Below, piece by piece: positions 1-8,356 of a stretch of DNA of 64,000 nucleotides. The stretch covers positions 248,001 through 312,000 of the forward strand of contig NZ_ALBT01000032.1 in the NCBI RefSeq assembly GCF_000766945.1, written 5' to 3'. Under the pieces are notes generated by a model. That model searched no databases, was not told where the DNA came from, and saw nothing but the letters and a program-made list of their open reading frames with translations. A program made the position numbers and the translations under genes. Each line of letters starts with the position of its first letter. Position 1 is the stretch's first letter. This DNA comes from Cellvibrio mixtus subsp. mixtus J3-8 (GTDB lineage: Bacteria > Pseudomonadota > Gammaproteobacteria > Pseudomonadales > Cellvibrionaceae).

Positions 1-287
1 CGTTTGAAATTGTTGGCGGTGCGCGCCTTATTGATAGCCACGTCTACACTGGCTATCTGGGTGCCATCAATTTTTTCAAGGTAAGTGAGCGTTCCGCTAG
101 AATCTACGATGCTGATGACCACGGTTAAGTTTTGTTTTTTTGCTTCAGCTGCCGCAGCGGCAGCGATTTTTTTTGCGGAGTCCAGGGTGATAGGTGCACC
201 GTAGGTGAGAGTTTGGGCAAATGTACCGGTTGAAATGCAAACGACGGTTCCTGCTAACAGAGCCAATAATTTTTTCTTAACCTGCAT
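1..287 (-). CDS. GlcG/HbpS-family (DUF336) secreted protein, partial
   Basis: The C-terminal part is cut off by the window edge; 95 codons are visible. The start is the ATG at 287, preceded by GGAG with a 6-nt spacer. The protein begins with a lysine-rich signal peptide (MQVKKKLLALLAGTVV, cleavage near TFAQ). After it comes the start of a GlcG/HbpS domain: an alanine-rich helix (KKIAAAAAAEAKK), then a VVISIVDSSGTL strand and a downstream DVAINKARTA helix, which are typical of the family. Family members include the haem-binding extracellular HbpS and GlcG of the glycolate locus. The ligand here is unknown. It is transcribed in the same direction as the cassette at 432-2182 and may follow it in one transcript. 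Confidence 0.8.
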   Translation of the reverse strand, partial: MQVKKKLLALLAGTVVCISTGTFAQTLTYGAPITLDSAKKIAAAAAAEAKKQNLTVVISIVDSSGTLTYLEKIDGTQIASVDVAINKARTANNFK

Positions 288-431
288 GTGATCTCCAATA
301 AAATAATAAAGATTAAAAATAATAATTTTCTGCCGATTATTCCGGATAATTGATGTTATGGCGCTAACTTAACGAAATACTGGAGGATTATCAATTCGCG
401 ATATTAATAACATTCCGAGCAGCAGGCATGA

Positions 432-1382
432 TTAAGGTTTATCGACAGAAAGATGCCCGTGCGGGTTGTTGTATTCAATACATGCACGCTCTTCTTCGTT
501 TTCAATAATGGTTTCCTTGCCATCGTGTTTTGCTTTGCGCACAGCATACACAACTGCCCTCGGCTCATCTTTCTCAGTCCATTTACGCTCGGTGACTGTT
601 ACAGTAAACGGGCGGGTATAGACTGTGGGGTCGCTGATTTCTGCAATATAGTTGTAGCGCTTACCATCATTATCAAATACGTAACGCTCGGTGATTTTTA
701 CATGTTCGCTCGCAAATTCACCGGTGCGGGCGTATTTGGATTTACCGTTGTAATTAGCAACATCCACAACCAATGTATTACCTTCCCAGCGACCGCGCGA
801 ATCACCGTTCCACAAACGAATATTTTCCGGGAGTTTTGGTTTTCCATCCAAATGGATAATGCGATTGCCCTGATCGAATAGGAAAACAACATAACCCGGA
901 TACTGCAAAATTTCGTGGCCATGCATGTATAGTGATTGCGGAATTCCCTGGGGAGCACAACGTGCGAGCGGGTCAATAAATTCCGGTTTGATCGGGTTAT
1001 CGTAATAATCCTGGTACTCTTTTACTTTTGCCAATGCCCATGGTTGAAAAGGCACCTGTCCATCAGTGGGGTCACTTACACGGCTAGGTGCGCGTTGATC
1101 TCGCGGTGGTAACACACGTGGTCGTTCACCGGTTGAAATTCCTTCCGGGTCCGTAAAATTTAAATAGCTGCCAAACGCCGGGCTCCAGTGACCACTGATA
1201 TCAGGTTGGCCATCGGCGAGTTTGGGACCATTCCATCTGCCTGACGCAATCTTTGCATGGGATTTATCAACCGGTGCAGCTGATGATGTAACAGCAGACG
1301 ATTGGGCGTGAACATAAGACGCAACGCTGGCCGCTAACAAAATAATGAGTAATATTCTGGATGTATTCCGATGTAATTTCAT
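432..1382 (-). CDS. Secreted protein of unknown function, PDxSGHW/GDSRGxWEGNTLVVD family (cassette 1, gene B)
   Basis: This is a 316-residue exported protein with a clear signal peptide (MKLHRNTSRILLIILL..., cleavage near YVHAQ). The mature part has the signature LADGQPDISGHW near residue 55, LARCAPQG near 140, NGDSRGRWEGNTLVVDV near 190, and a late YTRPFTVTV strand. I recognise the motif set as one seen in uncharacterised secreted proteins but know no function for it. It starts 8 nt after the stop of the gene at 1391; the SD GGAGG sits directly on that TAG, so the two are translationally coupled. A close paralogue, also second in its pair, lies at 45388-46326. The single cysteines in LARCAP and ERACIE are kept in the paralogue (LARCAP, ERICAE) and could form a disulfide. 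Confidence 0.85.
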   Translation of the reverse strand: MKLHRNTSRILLIILLAASVASYVHAQSSAVTSSAAPVDKSHAKIASGRWNGPKLADGQPDISGHWSPAFGSYLNFTDPEGISTGERPRVLPPRDQRAPSRVSDPTDGQVPFQPWALAKVKEYQDYYDNPIKPEFIDPLARCAPQGIPQSLYMHGHEILQYPGYVVFLFDQGNRIIHLDGKPKLPENIRLWNGDSRGRWEGNTLVVDVANYNGKSKYARTGEFASEHVKITERYVFDNDGKRYNYIAEISDPTVYTRPFTVTVTERKWTEKDEPRAVVYAVRKAKHDGKETIIENEEERACIEYNNPHGHLSVDKP

Positions 1383-1390
1383 AACGCCTC

Positions 1391-2182
1391 CTATTTGCCA
1401 TCGCGCTTGGGTGGATAAATATCATCAAAGTCCAGCGTGAAACGATAGTCTTCAATTAGCTGGAAATGTTCTTCGCGATGGCGATGCAAAATAATATTCA
1501 GCGTCCAGGGGCGGCTGTAAACATTCGGATCTTCCAATGTGGCTTTATAAGCTATCGTGTTGGCATCCAGGAATTTCCAATGCTCGATTAAATGCAGCGC
1601 CGAACTGTGAAAATTGCCAGCGCGATCAAGCCAGGTTTTATCATTAAAATTAATGGTGTCTACTACCAGTGTATCTTTCTCCCAGTGTGCCCTTGAATCT
1701 CCGAGCAACAAATCATAGCCATCATCGGGGTGTTGGGTGTTATTGGTGTGGATGGTACGAATAGAGTGCCCAAACTGGAAAATAATATGTATGTCGCGCG
1801 CACGTTGAAAAATTTGAAAGGGTTCAGGGTAATAAATGCCTCGCGGGACACCGAGTGTCCAACCTTTTAGTGCTGGGTCCAGCTCATTGCGTTCTGCAAA
1901 GTTTTTATCGCGTTGTATTAATGCTTCCGGTAAGTAGGGAATTACATTACCGTCAACGACACCGGCACCTGGCGGTGCATCCTTCCGGCTGTTGTGCGGC
2001 TCCAGGCCGTAATCCGCTGCGCTGGTGGTTTGCCAGATTCCCGAGAAATCCGGTTTGCCATTCGCCAGGCGCGGAATTTTTTCGGCGGCGCTAGCCGGAT
2101 AACTGGTTATGATTAAAAAAAACAGTAAACCTAGTGCGGTAAATACTATTAACCGCCTTGATTGTGCATTGGTGTCTAACAT
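1391..2182 (-). CDS. Secreted protein of unknown function, PDFSGIW/GDSRxxWExDTLVVD family (cassette 1, gene A)
   Basis: I place the start at the ATG at 2182, preceded by GGAGGG. The open frame extends upstream to 2275 without a comparable ribosome site, and starting at 2182 gives a protein of 263 residues with a normal N-terminus: MLDTNAQSRR, then a hydrophobic segment and PASAAEK cleavage. The mature protein has LANGKPDFSGIW, DPALKGWTLGVPRGIYYPEPFQIFQ, FGHSIRTIHTNN, GDSRAHWEKDTLVVD and a terminal HFQLIEDYRF strand. It is the counterpart of the lipoprotein at 44496; most aligned positions are identical. This copy has no lipobox cysteine, so it should be periplasmic, secreted, or anchored by an uncleaved signal. 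The function is unknown. Confidence 0.85.
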   Translation of the reverse strand: MLDTNAQSRRLIVFTALGLLFFLIITSYPASAAEKIPRLANGKPDFSGIWQTTSAADYGLEPHNSRKDAPPGAGVVDGNVIPYLPEALIQRDKNFAERNELDPALKGWTLGVPRGIYYPEPFQIFQRARDIHIIFQFGHSIRTIHTNNTQHPDDGYDLLLGDSRAHWEKDTLVVDTINFNDKTWLDRAGNFHSSALHLIEHWKFLDANTIAYKATLEDPNVYSRPWTLNIILHRHREEHFQLIEDYRFTLDFDDIYPPKRDGK

Positions 2183-2304
2183 TTTCCCTCCGGCACTTTT
2201 TAAATAAATAAACGCTTGTATAAATAACCACAGGTATAGAGAACTGCTTTTGATATAAGCAGTTTTAATCAGCAAACATGTAAAAAATGAAAACTATAAA
2301 AAGC

Positions 2305-2342
2305 AAAATTGCCCGGTTCGTAAATGGCCGGGCAATTTTTTA
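2305..2342. terminator. Intrinsic terminator downstream of the TonB receptor gene
   Basis: A 12-bp stem (AAAATTGCCCGG at 2305-2316 pairing with 2328-2339) has an 11-nt loop and T-rich flanks on both strands. It lies 35 nt past the receptor stop codon, so it should end that transcript and separate it from the cassette at 1391-2182. Confidence 0.75.
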
Positions 2343-2376
2343 AAACGTATAAATAAATGCAGCGGTATTCAACAAA

Positions 2377-5088
2377 TTAAAGCGCTGCATCAATAGTAAT
2401 TCCCACCCAACGAGGAATGCCCGGTTTGTAGGACGCCCAGGTGGTTTTGAAACCGGTATCTTCATCAAATACGTTTTTAACAACGAGGCTGATATCGAAT
2501 TTGCGATCCTGACGGCCCAGGCCTACGGAAATATCCGTAATGCCATAAGGGCCTGAAGTGGCAAAGCGCGATAAAGAGGGATCGTTATTAAATTCGGTGA
2601 CGTAGTTGTAGTTCAGGTTGGTGTGGAATAATTTTCCGCCACTGAGTGGATAGGAGAAATCCACAAACAAATTGCCACTGAATTTCGGTGCGCCGGGCAG
2701 GGTTTTTCCGCTGGCATCGTAGTAAGGAATCGAAGTGCCACCCAATTCACCGGGTTTGGCGAGGAATTTAAAGTCTTTGTATTTAGCATCGGTATAGGCA
2801 CCGGAAAATCTGATGGTGGTGTATTCAATGCCAGAATAGGATAAATCGATTTCCACCCCTTTGGTTTGCACTTCCGGCACATTGCCAATAGCAGAGGTAT
2901 ACACATTAATGCCATTTTTGTTTTGTGTGGTTTGCACTTCATCAAAGACAAAAATGGGTTGTAAATAATTGTCGATGTTTTGCAGGTAGAACGTCGTATT
3001 TAAGGAAAGGTCTTGGTTTAACAAAATAGCTTTTGAGCCAATTTCAAATGAGTCACTTTTCTCGGTATCTGCCGGGAATGATTTTCCACCCTTTGGTGTT
3101 GCACCAACAATTTGTGCTGCGCCCGCTTTTTCACCGTGTTTCCAGGATGCAAACACGGTATTGAAATCATTCAGTTCATAACTGATGCCCAGATTGGTGG
3201 TGGGTAATACTTCATCGTAAGGCTCAGCTTCAACGGATTGATAAAGGGCACCAATCCTTCCCGCACGGATAGCTTTTGCATCGGCAACTTGCTTTTGTTG
3301 TACGCTGGTGAGCAAATTATAAGAAGCGACATTAAAATATTTCTGCGCGACGCTGTTTGCCAGCGCTATTTGTGCGGTGCTGTTAATGATGGAATCACCC
3401 TTAGCATCAGTTGTAATTGACCCATTAGTTGGGTTATTGATAAAACCATTCAAAATTACATCGTTTACTGACGCAGGATTTAACTCCGCAGCAAAACCAT
3501 CGGTTTGAATAAAATTGCGAGAGGTAGTTTTGCGCTCTTCATGGGTAAAACGAATGCCTGCATTGATATTTAATGCATCCGTTGCTTCCCATACCAGATT
3601 TGCGTAAATCGCTTCGCTGGTGTTATCCAGTTTGTTTTTGGATTGCACAATAAGGCCATCCACGGAATTGAGTAATAATTGGCGTCCTTCCGCATTGATA
3701 TCCAGCGAATTGTATTGCGCTTCATTGGCATACCATGCGCCACCGTCCGAGCCGTAGCGTTCAGTTTGGCCGGTATTGGGGAAATCACCCGCGAAATAAA
3801 ATAAACCGGTTTCGTATTTCACGGAATTGCCCAGTGCAGCACTCCATTTAAATTCCTGGCTGAATTGTTCGTATTCGGTTTGGGTTCCGCGTGGAGCGCG
3901 CAACCATTCAAACGGGGTATGGGTGCCGGCACCTTGTGAGAATTCATAATCGCGATAGCCGGTAATCGAATGGAAAACACCGCCGTCCAGTGCGGCTTTG
4001 AAATTAAATGTAGCACCGCGCGTGGCATAGGTATTTGGGTATTCACTGGCGGTATCAATGCTGTGGGAATAATAATCGTCGATGTTGTAATCTGTTTTTT
4101 GTTTAAACCAGCGGCGCTGGATTTTTCCAAAAGCATCTTCGGCATAATTGACTGGATAAGGTTTACCTGTTGCAGGATTTATACTGTCATAAAATGCAGG
4201 AATTTTATCCCTGAAAGTAAAACAGTTTTCGCAAATTTCCCGGCCGGTCGGTGTGTAATCAATTGCTAATTCAGCATTGATATTATCTGTAGGCGTAAAT
4301 AAAAATTGCGCGCGCGCATTGGTTCTATCCGTGTTGCGCCAGGTGTAATGACTGTCATTTTTATTAGCCCAGGGGCCGTCGGCTGTTTCACGGTGCAACG
4401 AAATCCTTGCTGCCAGCAAATCATCAATAACTGCACCACCCAGGGTTGCAACATAAGAGACGGTATTTAATTCCCCGAAGGTGAGCGATGCTTTTGCTTC
4501 TGGCGTAAAGCTGGGGGCGCGGGTTTTGATATTCACTACACCCACACTAAAACTCTTGCCGCCGTTAACGCCATTGGGGCCGCGAATGACTTCTACCGAT
4601 TCAATATCATCAAAATTGGACAGCGCCGCTATCGCACTGATGCCATTACTCACACCATCTACCGTGACACCAACACTTGGATCAAGGACACCAGCGCCAG
4701 CAGCCCAGCCTACACCGCGTACAAAAATTGACGTGGTGTTAGGGTTCTGCCAGGACGTCCTGATATTGCCAATACGATTTACGATATCGCGGAAATTGTT
4801 CACGTGGAATTTTTGTAGTTCTTCGCCGGTAATCGCAGAGACTGATTCCGGTTTGTCTTTCAGCCGCTGGCTATGCACTGTTACGGCTTGCAAAAGAACG
4901 GCATCACCTTTATTAGCGGAAGTTTTTTCGGCATTTTTATCGGCTACCGTTTTTCCATCATTATCAGCAGCAAACAGCAAGCTTGAGGATAATAAACCGG
5001 TTCCCAGAATAATTGCTTTATATAACATTGATTTTTTGGTTTTTAAGTATCGCTGGCTGGTTAAGTTAACACGTTTTCTTTTTTCCAT
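2377..5088 (-). CDS. TonB-dependent outer-membrane receptor (receptor 1)
   Basis: This is a 903-residue receptor for active uptake of an unknown ligand across the outer membrane. A signal sequence follows a basic N-terminus (hydrophobic core near residues 22-40). A TonB-box-like segment LQAVTVHSQR near 66-75 leads into a plug domain (PESVSAITGEEL, VDGVSNG, VEVIRGPNG) and then a long beta-barrel. The start has GAGG with a 7-nt spacer. The last residue is leucine (DAAL) rather than the usual aromatic, as in receptor 3. An unusual CENC pair occurs in an extracellular-loop region (near residue 280). Like the other four receptors it carries an insert with the pattern KYFNV...LLTSVQQKQVADAKAIRAGR. 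A sigma-54-type promoter lies 67 nt upstream. Confidence 0.93.
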   Translation of the reverse strand: MEKRKRVNLTSQRYLKTKKSMLYKAIILGTGLLSSSLLFAADNDGKTVADKNAEKTSANKGDAVLLQAVTVHSQRLKDKPESVSAITGEELQKFHVNNFRDIVNRIGNIRTSWQNPNTTSIFVRGVGWAAGAGVLDPSVGVTVDGVSNGISAIAALSNFDDIESVEVIRGPNGVNGGKSFSVGVVNIKTRAPSFTPEAKASLTFGELNTVSYVATLGGAVIDDLLAARISLHRETADGPWANKNDSHYTWRNTDRTNARAQFLFTPTDNINAELAIDYTPTGREICENCFTFRDKIPAFYDSINPATGKPYPVNYAEDAFGKIQRRWFKQKTDYNIDDYYSHSIDTASEYPNTYATRGATFNFKAALDGGVFHSITGYRDYEFSQGAGTHTPFEWLRAPRGTQTEYEQFSQEFKWSAALGNSVKYETGLFYFAGDFPNTGQTERYGSDGGAWYANEAQYNSLDINAEGRQLLLNSVDGLIVQSKNKLDNTSEAIYANLVWEATDALNINAGIRFTHEERKTTSRNFIQTDGFAAELNPASVNDVILNGFINNPTNGSITTDAKGDSIINSTAQIALANSVAQKYFNVASYNLLTSVQQKQVADAKAIRAGRIGALYQSVEAEPYDEVLPTTNLGISYELNDFNTVFASWKHGEKAGAAQIVGATPKGGKSFPADTEKSDSFEIGSKAILLNQDLSLNTTFYLQNIDNYLQPIFVFDEVQTTQNKNGINVYTSAIGNVPEVQTKGVEIDLSYSGIEYTTIRFSGAYTDAKYKDFKFLAKPGELGGTSIPYYDASGKTLPGAPKFSGNLFVDFSYPLSGGKLFHTNLNYNYVTEFNNDPSLSRFATSGPYGITDISVGLGRQDRKFDISLVVKNVFDEDTGFKTTWASYKPGIPRWVGITIDAAL

Positions 5089-5154
5089 TTATAGCCTCAT
5101 TTGCTGCGCTTGGTTGAATACAAGGTAAATAAAACCGGAAGTAGCAAACGCAAA

Positions 5155-5171
5155 GGCAATTGATATGCCAA
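5155..5171 (-). promoter_or_regulatory. Sigma-54 (-24/-12) promoter for receptor 1
   Basis: On the minus strand the element reads TTGGCATATCAATTGCC: GG and GC are separated by exactly 10 nt, as RpoN promoters require. Predicted transcription starts near 5145, leaving a leader of about 57 nt. Confidence 0.75.
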
Positions 5172-5543
5172 GCCGGTCAAGGCGTGATTTATGATTTATT
5201 AAAGTTATTTTTTTAACAGGAAAATTTTTGTTTGATATTAAGCAGGGGAAATTATTCCAGGGAATTTTTTTAAGTGGCTGTGGATAAATAAACTGTGAAG
5301 ATATTTTTAGTGCTTGCTTTTCAATAATGGGTTGCTGGTTGCCATACATGTTAATTTTTGTTGCGTATATTTTTAAATGAACGTTATTAATGGCCCTGTC
5401 TAAAAAGCAACTGTCATATTGATAACAGTAAGGAAAACAATATAAACACTTTGTGATTTGTTTTAGCCAATGCATCCGGTTTTTATTCTGGCAAAAAAAT
5501 CGGTTTACAGGTTTTACCCTTGTGAATACTCATGTTTTGTTAA

Positions 5544-5560
5544 TTGGTACAGGCTTTGCG
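5544..5560 (+). promoter_or_regulatory. Sigma-54 (-24/-12) promoter for the haloperoxidase-like gene
   Basis: TTGGTACAGGCTTTGCG fits the consensus TGGYACR-N4-TTGC with GG-N10-GC spacing. Transcription would start near 5571, about 75 nt before the chosen start codon, which argues against any start codon farther upstream. Confidence 0.7.
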
Positions 5561-5646
5561 TTGGTGGGTATGTGCCAGAGATTATGGCAACTGATTTATC
5601 ACAGGTTTGTTTGGCAATTTCATTGTTGAAATCATTGGAGAAATCT

Positions 5647-7506
5647 ATGTCGGTTATCCCAGGTTCAGATGCGCAAGCGAATATTGAAGACCAGCAGCAA
5701 GAATTAATCGCAGTACCCGAAACTTCTCCATCCGGTGTGAGCCGTCGTTCTCTGTTAGGGCGTGCAGGCATCCTGACGACTGCCGGTGTCGCCGCACCAT
5801 TGCTGGCGAGCGTTGCCCATGCACACACTAAAGATGAGGATGATGAGCGTTCAAGTGATGGAAATGATTATTCGGATTTCTATCGCGATGATCAATACGG
5901 TACGTTGCATGCAAAAACGTTGCGTAAAAAATCCTATAAGGCGCGAATTAAAGCCGCCGAACTGGAATACGATGTCGATATTCCCCCGCATCCCAACAAC
6001 GGTGATGAAGCGCGTTATGCCAATAAAATTGGCACATCGACAAAAGGATTAAAGCACGATGCAAACGGGCACGTTGATCCTGAATCCTATGCATCGTTTT
6101 TAAAAGCCCTGCAAACCCGCAAGCATGAAGACTTTGAAAAAATTATTTTAGGTGGAACGGCGAAATTAGCTGATCCGCAAGGCCCACTCACAACAGCGCT
6201 TGAAGGTGTGAGCAATGCACAATTGGCTATTCCGGTTGCCGCGCGGCTGGACAGTGCTGCACTCGCGGCGGAGCATATAGAAATTTATTGGCAGGCCCTG
6301 CTGCGCGATGTTCCCTTTGAAGATTACAAAACCGGGACCGGTAATGAACTGGTACAGGCAGCTGTTGCTGAATTAAATCGGTTGCCGGAATATCGCGGCC
6401 CGAAAGTAAATGGCAAAGTGACTCCGGAAACCCTGTTTCGCAGCACAGCCTTATATGTGGATTACAAGGCTGATCGCAGTGGAAAAAAAGGCAAATATGT
6501 TGTTCCGCCCGAGACATTGAAAGGGCCTTATATATCACAATTTTTGCTGCGTCCTGTTCCTGCCTGGGGAACTTTTCCCGCCCAGGCGCAATTGCGCCCC
6601 ATCCAAACTGTTGGTGAAAGTTTTGGAACTACGTTTGATGAATGGTTGAAAATTCGCAATGGCATCAGCACTGGCAGAAATATCAGTACTGAACCCGGGC
6701 GGCGTCACATCATTAATGGTCGCGATCTGGCGTGGCTTGCACGCAGCTCTGGTCCGACCTATTTGCACGCATTGCAAATTTTATTGGCCGCCCCTGTTGC
6801 CGGTAATCCCTTGGCGGGTGGTATAGGTGCACCGTTGAATCCTGCCAATCCTTACGTTAATTCCAAAACCCAATCGTCCGGTTCTTCATTTTCATCGGGA
6901 TTTATCCAGGGATTGTTAGCATTGGCGGGGCCGTTGGCGATCAAAACTTCCTACTACCAAAACTGGTTTGTCGATAGACGTTTGCGCCCCGAGGACTACG
7001 GTGGCCTCGTGCACAAAGTGTTGGCCAAAGGTGCGAGTTATCCGGTTCACCGCGATGTACTTGAATCGGATGCAGTAGCTCGCACCTTTGCTGCCAATGG
7101 CAGTTATTTATTGCCGTTGGCGAATAATACCGGAGCACCTACGCATCCGGGTTATCCAAGTGGTGCCACTATTTCAGCGGCAACACCAGTGACCTTATTG
7201 AAAGCGTTCTTTGATGAAAACTACGTTATTCCAAATCCGGTACAAGTTGATCCGGCTGATCCAACGAGGTTAATTCCATGGGAGGGTGAACCACTGACTG
7301 TCGGTGGTGAATTAAACAAGCTGGTTAATAATGTTGGGTTCGGCCGCAACTTTAATGGTTTCCACACTCGCGCCGATATTTCGGCATCCCATGCTTTAGG
7401 TGAAGCGTTGGCGATTAGCCTGCTTCGCGACCAGCGTTTTACGTACAACGAAACATTTGAAGGTTATACCTTCACCCGGTTTGATGGAACCAAAGTGACG
7501 GTGTAG
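5647..7506 (+). CDS. Vanadium-dependent haloperoxidase-like Tat-exported protein with altered active site
   Basis: The start is the ATG at 5647 (GGAG, 6-nt spacer); the frame runs on to 5470 but lies across the predicted promoter. The protein has 619 residues with a twin-arginine signal (SRRSLLG, residues 32-38; AHAH cleavage). The C-terminal half matches the algal/bacterial bromoperoxidase type of the PAP2 fold: NWFVDRRLRPE (439-449), THPGYPSGA (499-507), LTVGGELNKL, then GRNFNGFH (566-573). By alignment to the bromoperoxidase pattern K-x7-R, HPSYPSGH and R-x5-H, the phosphate/vanadate ligands Arg447, Ser505, Gly506, Arg567 and His573 and the accessory His500 are kept. The lysine is Asn439 and the acid-base histidine is Ala507. 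It may therefore be a non-peroxidase or a changed enzyme. A terminator follows. Confidence 0.85.
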   Translation: MSVIPGSDAQANIEDQQQELIAVPETSPSGVSRRSLLGRAGILTTAGVAAPLLASVAHAHTKDEDDERSSDGNDYSDFYRDDQYGTLHAKTLRKKSYKARIKAAELEYDVDIPPHPNNGDEARYANKIGTSTKGLKHDANGHVDPESYASFLKALQTRKHEDFEKIILGGTAKLADPQGPLTTALEGVSNAQLAIPVAARLDSAALAAEHIEIYWQALLRDVPFEDYKTGTGNELVQAAVAELNRLPEYRGPKVNGKVTPETLFRSTALYVDYKADRSGKKGKYVVPPETLKGPYISQFLLRPVPAWGTFPAQAQLRPIQTVGESFGTTFDEWLKIRNGISTGRNISTEPGRRHIINGRDLAWLARSSGPTYLHALQILLAAPVAGNPLAGGIGAPLNPANPYVNSKTQSSGSSFSSGFIQGLLALAGPLAIKTSYYQNWFVDRRLRPEDYGGLVHKVLAKGASYPVHRDVLESDAVARTFAANGSYLLPLANNTGAPTHPGYPSGATISAATPVTLLKAFFDENYVIPNPVQVDPADPTRLIPWEGEPLTVGGELNKLVNNVGFGRNFNGFHTRADISASHALGEALAISLLRDQRFTYNETFEGYTFTRFDGTKVTV

Positions 7507-7570
7507 AAAGGAATCGTTGTGCAAGATGCAAAGCGGCTACAAGGATGTTTTTTTGATTAATCGCTCTTCA

Positions 7571-7612
7571 TAAAAATGCCTCGCAGTTATTTTCTGCGAG
7601 GCATTTTTTTTT
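7571..7612 (+). terminator. Intrinsic terminator after the haloperoxidase-like gene
   Basis: A perfect 11-bp stem (ATGCCTCGCAG at 7576-7586 with 7594-7604) and a 7-nt loop are followed by a run of T residues. It separates the haloperoxidase-like gene from the rhodanese-like gene. Confidence 0.9.
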
Positions 7613-7892
7613 GATATTTATTAAATGGCTATTATTGGAGCGCTGTTTTCCACACCTGGTTGTTGCCTTATCTACTGTGCACTGTTTGATTCTAAGCAGG
7701 TATTTTTTTCCGGTATTTCCAGCCTCGCAATAATTGGTCAAATTGATTGTTGTTTAGTATGTCTTTTGAGCAAAGCCAATATTTATTGGCATTGGTATGG
7801 GCATTGCAATTGTGCTGGTGTAGTGCCTCTTTAATTCTTATTCATTATCCATTTCCCTTTTCGTTCCAATTTTTTAGTAAGGAATAATTTCC
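7613..7892. other. Leader/promoter region of the rhodanese-like gene
   Basis: This gap carries the sigma-54-type promoter at 7792-7808 and no convincing gene. A 69-codon open frame here has no ribosome site and no recognisable product. Confidence 0.6.
7792..7808 (+). promoter_or_regulatory. Sigma-54 (-24/-12) promoter for the rhodanese-like/DUF5916 pair
   Basis: TTGGTATGGGCATTGCA has GG-N10-GC spacing and the TTGCA -12 box. The predicted start near 7819 gives a leader of about 74 nt to the ATG at 7893. Confidence 0.72.
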
Positions 7893-8333
7893 ATGAAAAA
7901 ATTAACGCTTGCCTTTGGTGTGTTTGTAGCTTTTTTTGCCTCCCTGGCAATGGCCCAGAATAATAGCGGTAAGCCCGCTGTTAAATACAAAACTCCCGAG
8001 CTAACGGTAGCGCAGGTTGATCAATGGCTGGCGAAGCCAGACCAGGTATTGGTCATTGATATTCGTCGCCCTGATGAGCTGATTACCTTTGGTAGTTTCC
8101 CGGTATTTTTAAACGTCCAGTTCGCTGACCTGGAAAAGAATATTGCTTACATCCCTAAAGACCGGAGCATTATCACTGTTTCCAACCACGCTAATCGTGC
8201 ATTTGCTGCGGGTGATTTGCTGAGCAGCAAAGGTTACAAAGTGATTGGTGCTGCCGGTTCAGAAAATTATGAACAACAAGGCGGTAAAGCAGTGACTAAA
8301 ATTCAAAAGCCGGCTCCTAAACCAGCACAATAA
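7893..8333 (+). CDS. Exported rhodanese-like domain protein lacking the catalytic cysteine
   Basis: This is a 146-residue protein with a signal peptide (MKKLTLAFGVFVAFFASLAMAQ). A single rhodanese-like domain follows: VLVIDIRRPDELITFG near 52-67 is the CH2A-type motif. In the active-site loop (ITVSNHANRAFAAGDLL, from residue 94) the position expected for the sulfur-carrying cysteine is Ser97. No cysteine exists anywhere in the protein, so sulfurtransferase activity is unlikely and a binding role is more plausible. It lies 23 nt before the DUF5916 gene and shares its promoter region. The C-terminus is a short KPAPKPAQ tail. The SD is AAGGA. Confidence 0.85.
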   Translation: MKKLTLAFGVFVAFFASLAMAQNNSGKPAVKYKTPELTVAQVDQWLAKPDQVLVIDIRRPDELITFGSFPVFLNVQFADLEKNIAYIPKDRSIITVSNHANRAFAAGDLLSSKGYKVIGAAGSENYEQQGGKAVTKIQKPAPKPAQ

Positions 8334-8356
8334 ATCGGTGTGTAAAGGATTATTTC

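Larger units (their letters stand above)
5089..5646. other. Divergent promoter region between receptor 1 and the haloperoxidase-like gene
   Basis: This AT-rich 558-bp gap holds two outward-facing sigma-54-type promoters (5155-5171 minus, 5544-5560 plus). A short inverted repeat ACTGT-N9-ACAGT lies between them near 5410-5430 and could be an activator site, but I could not match it elsewhere. Open frames here lack ribosome sites and recognisable products, so I call no gene. Confidence 0.6.

Noticed and set aside
4481-5128. 215-codon plus-strand frame opposite the plug domain of receptor 1
   Set aside because: It is antisense to a clear TonB receptor with no ribosome site; not a gene.
5089-5475. 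128-codon minus-strand open frame upstream of receptor 1
   Set aside because: It has no ribosome site or recognisable product, and it runs through the divergent sigma-54 promoter region.
5611-5627. TTTGGCAATTTCATTGT as a promoter for the haloperoxidase-like gene
   Set aside because: The -12 position is GT instead of GC, and the transcript would start inside the ribosome site.
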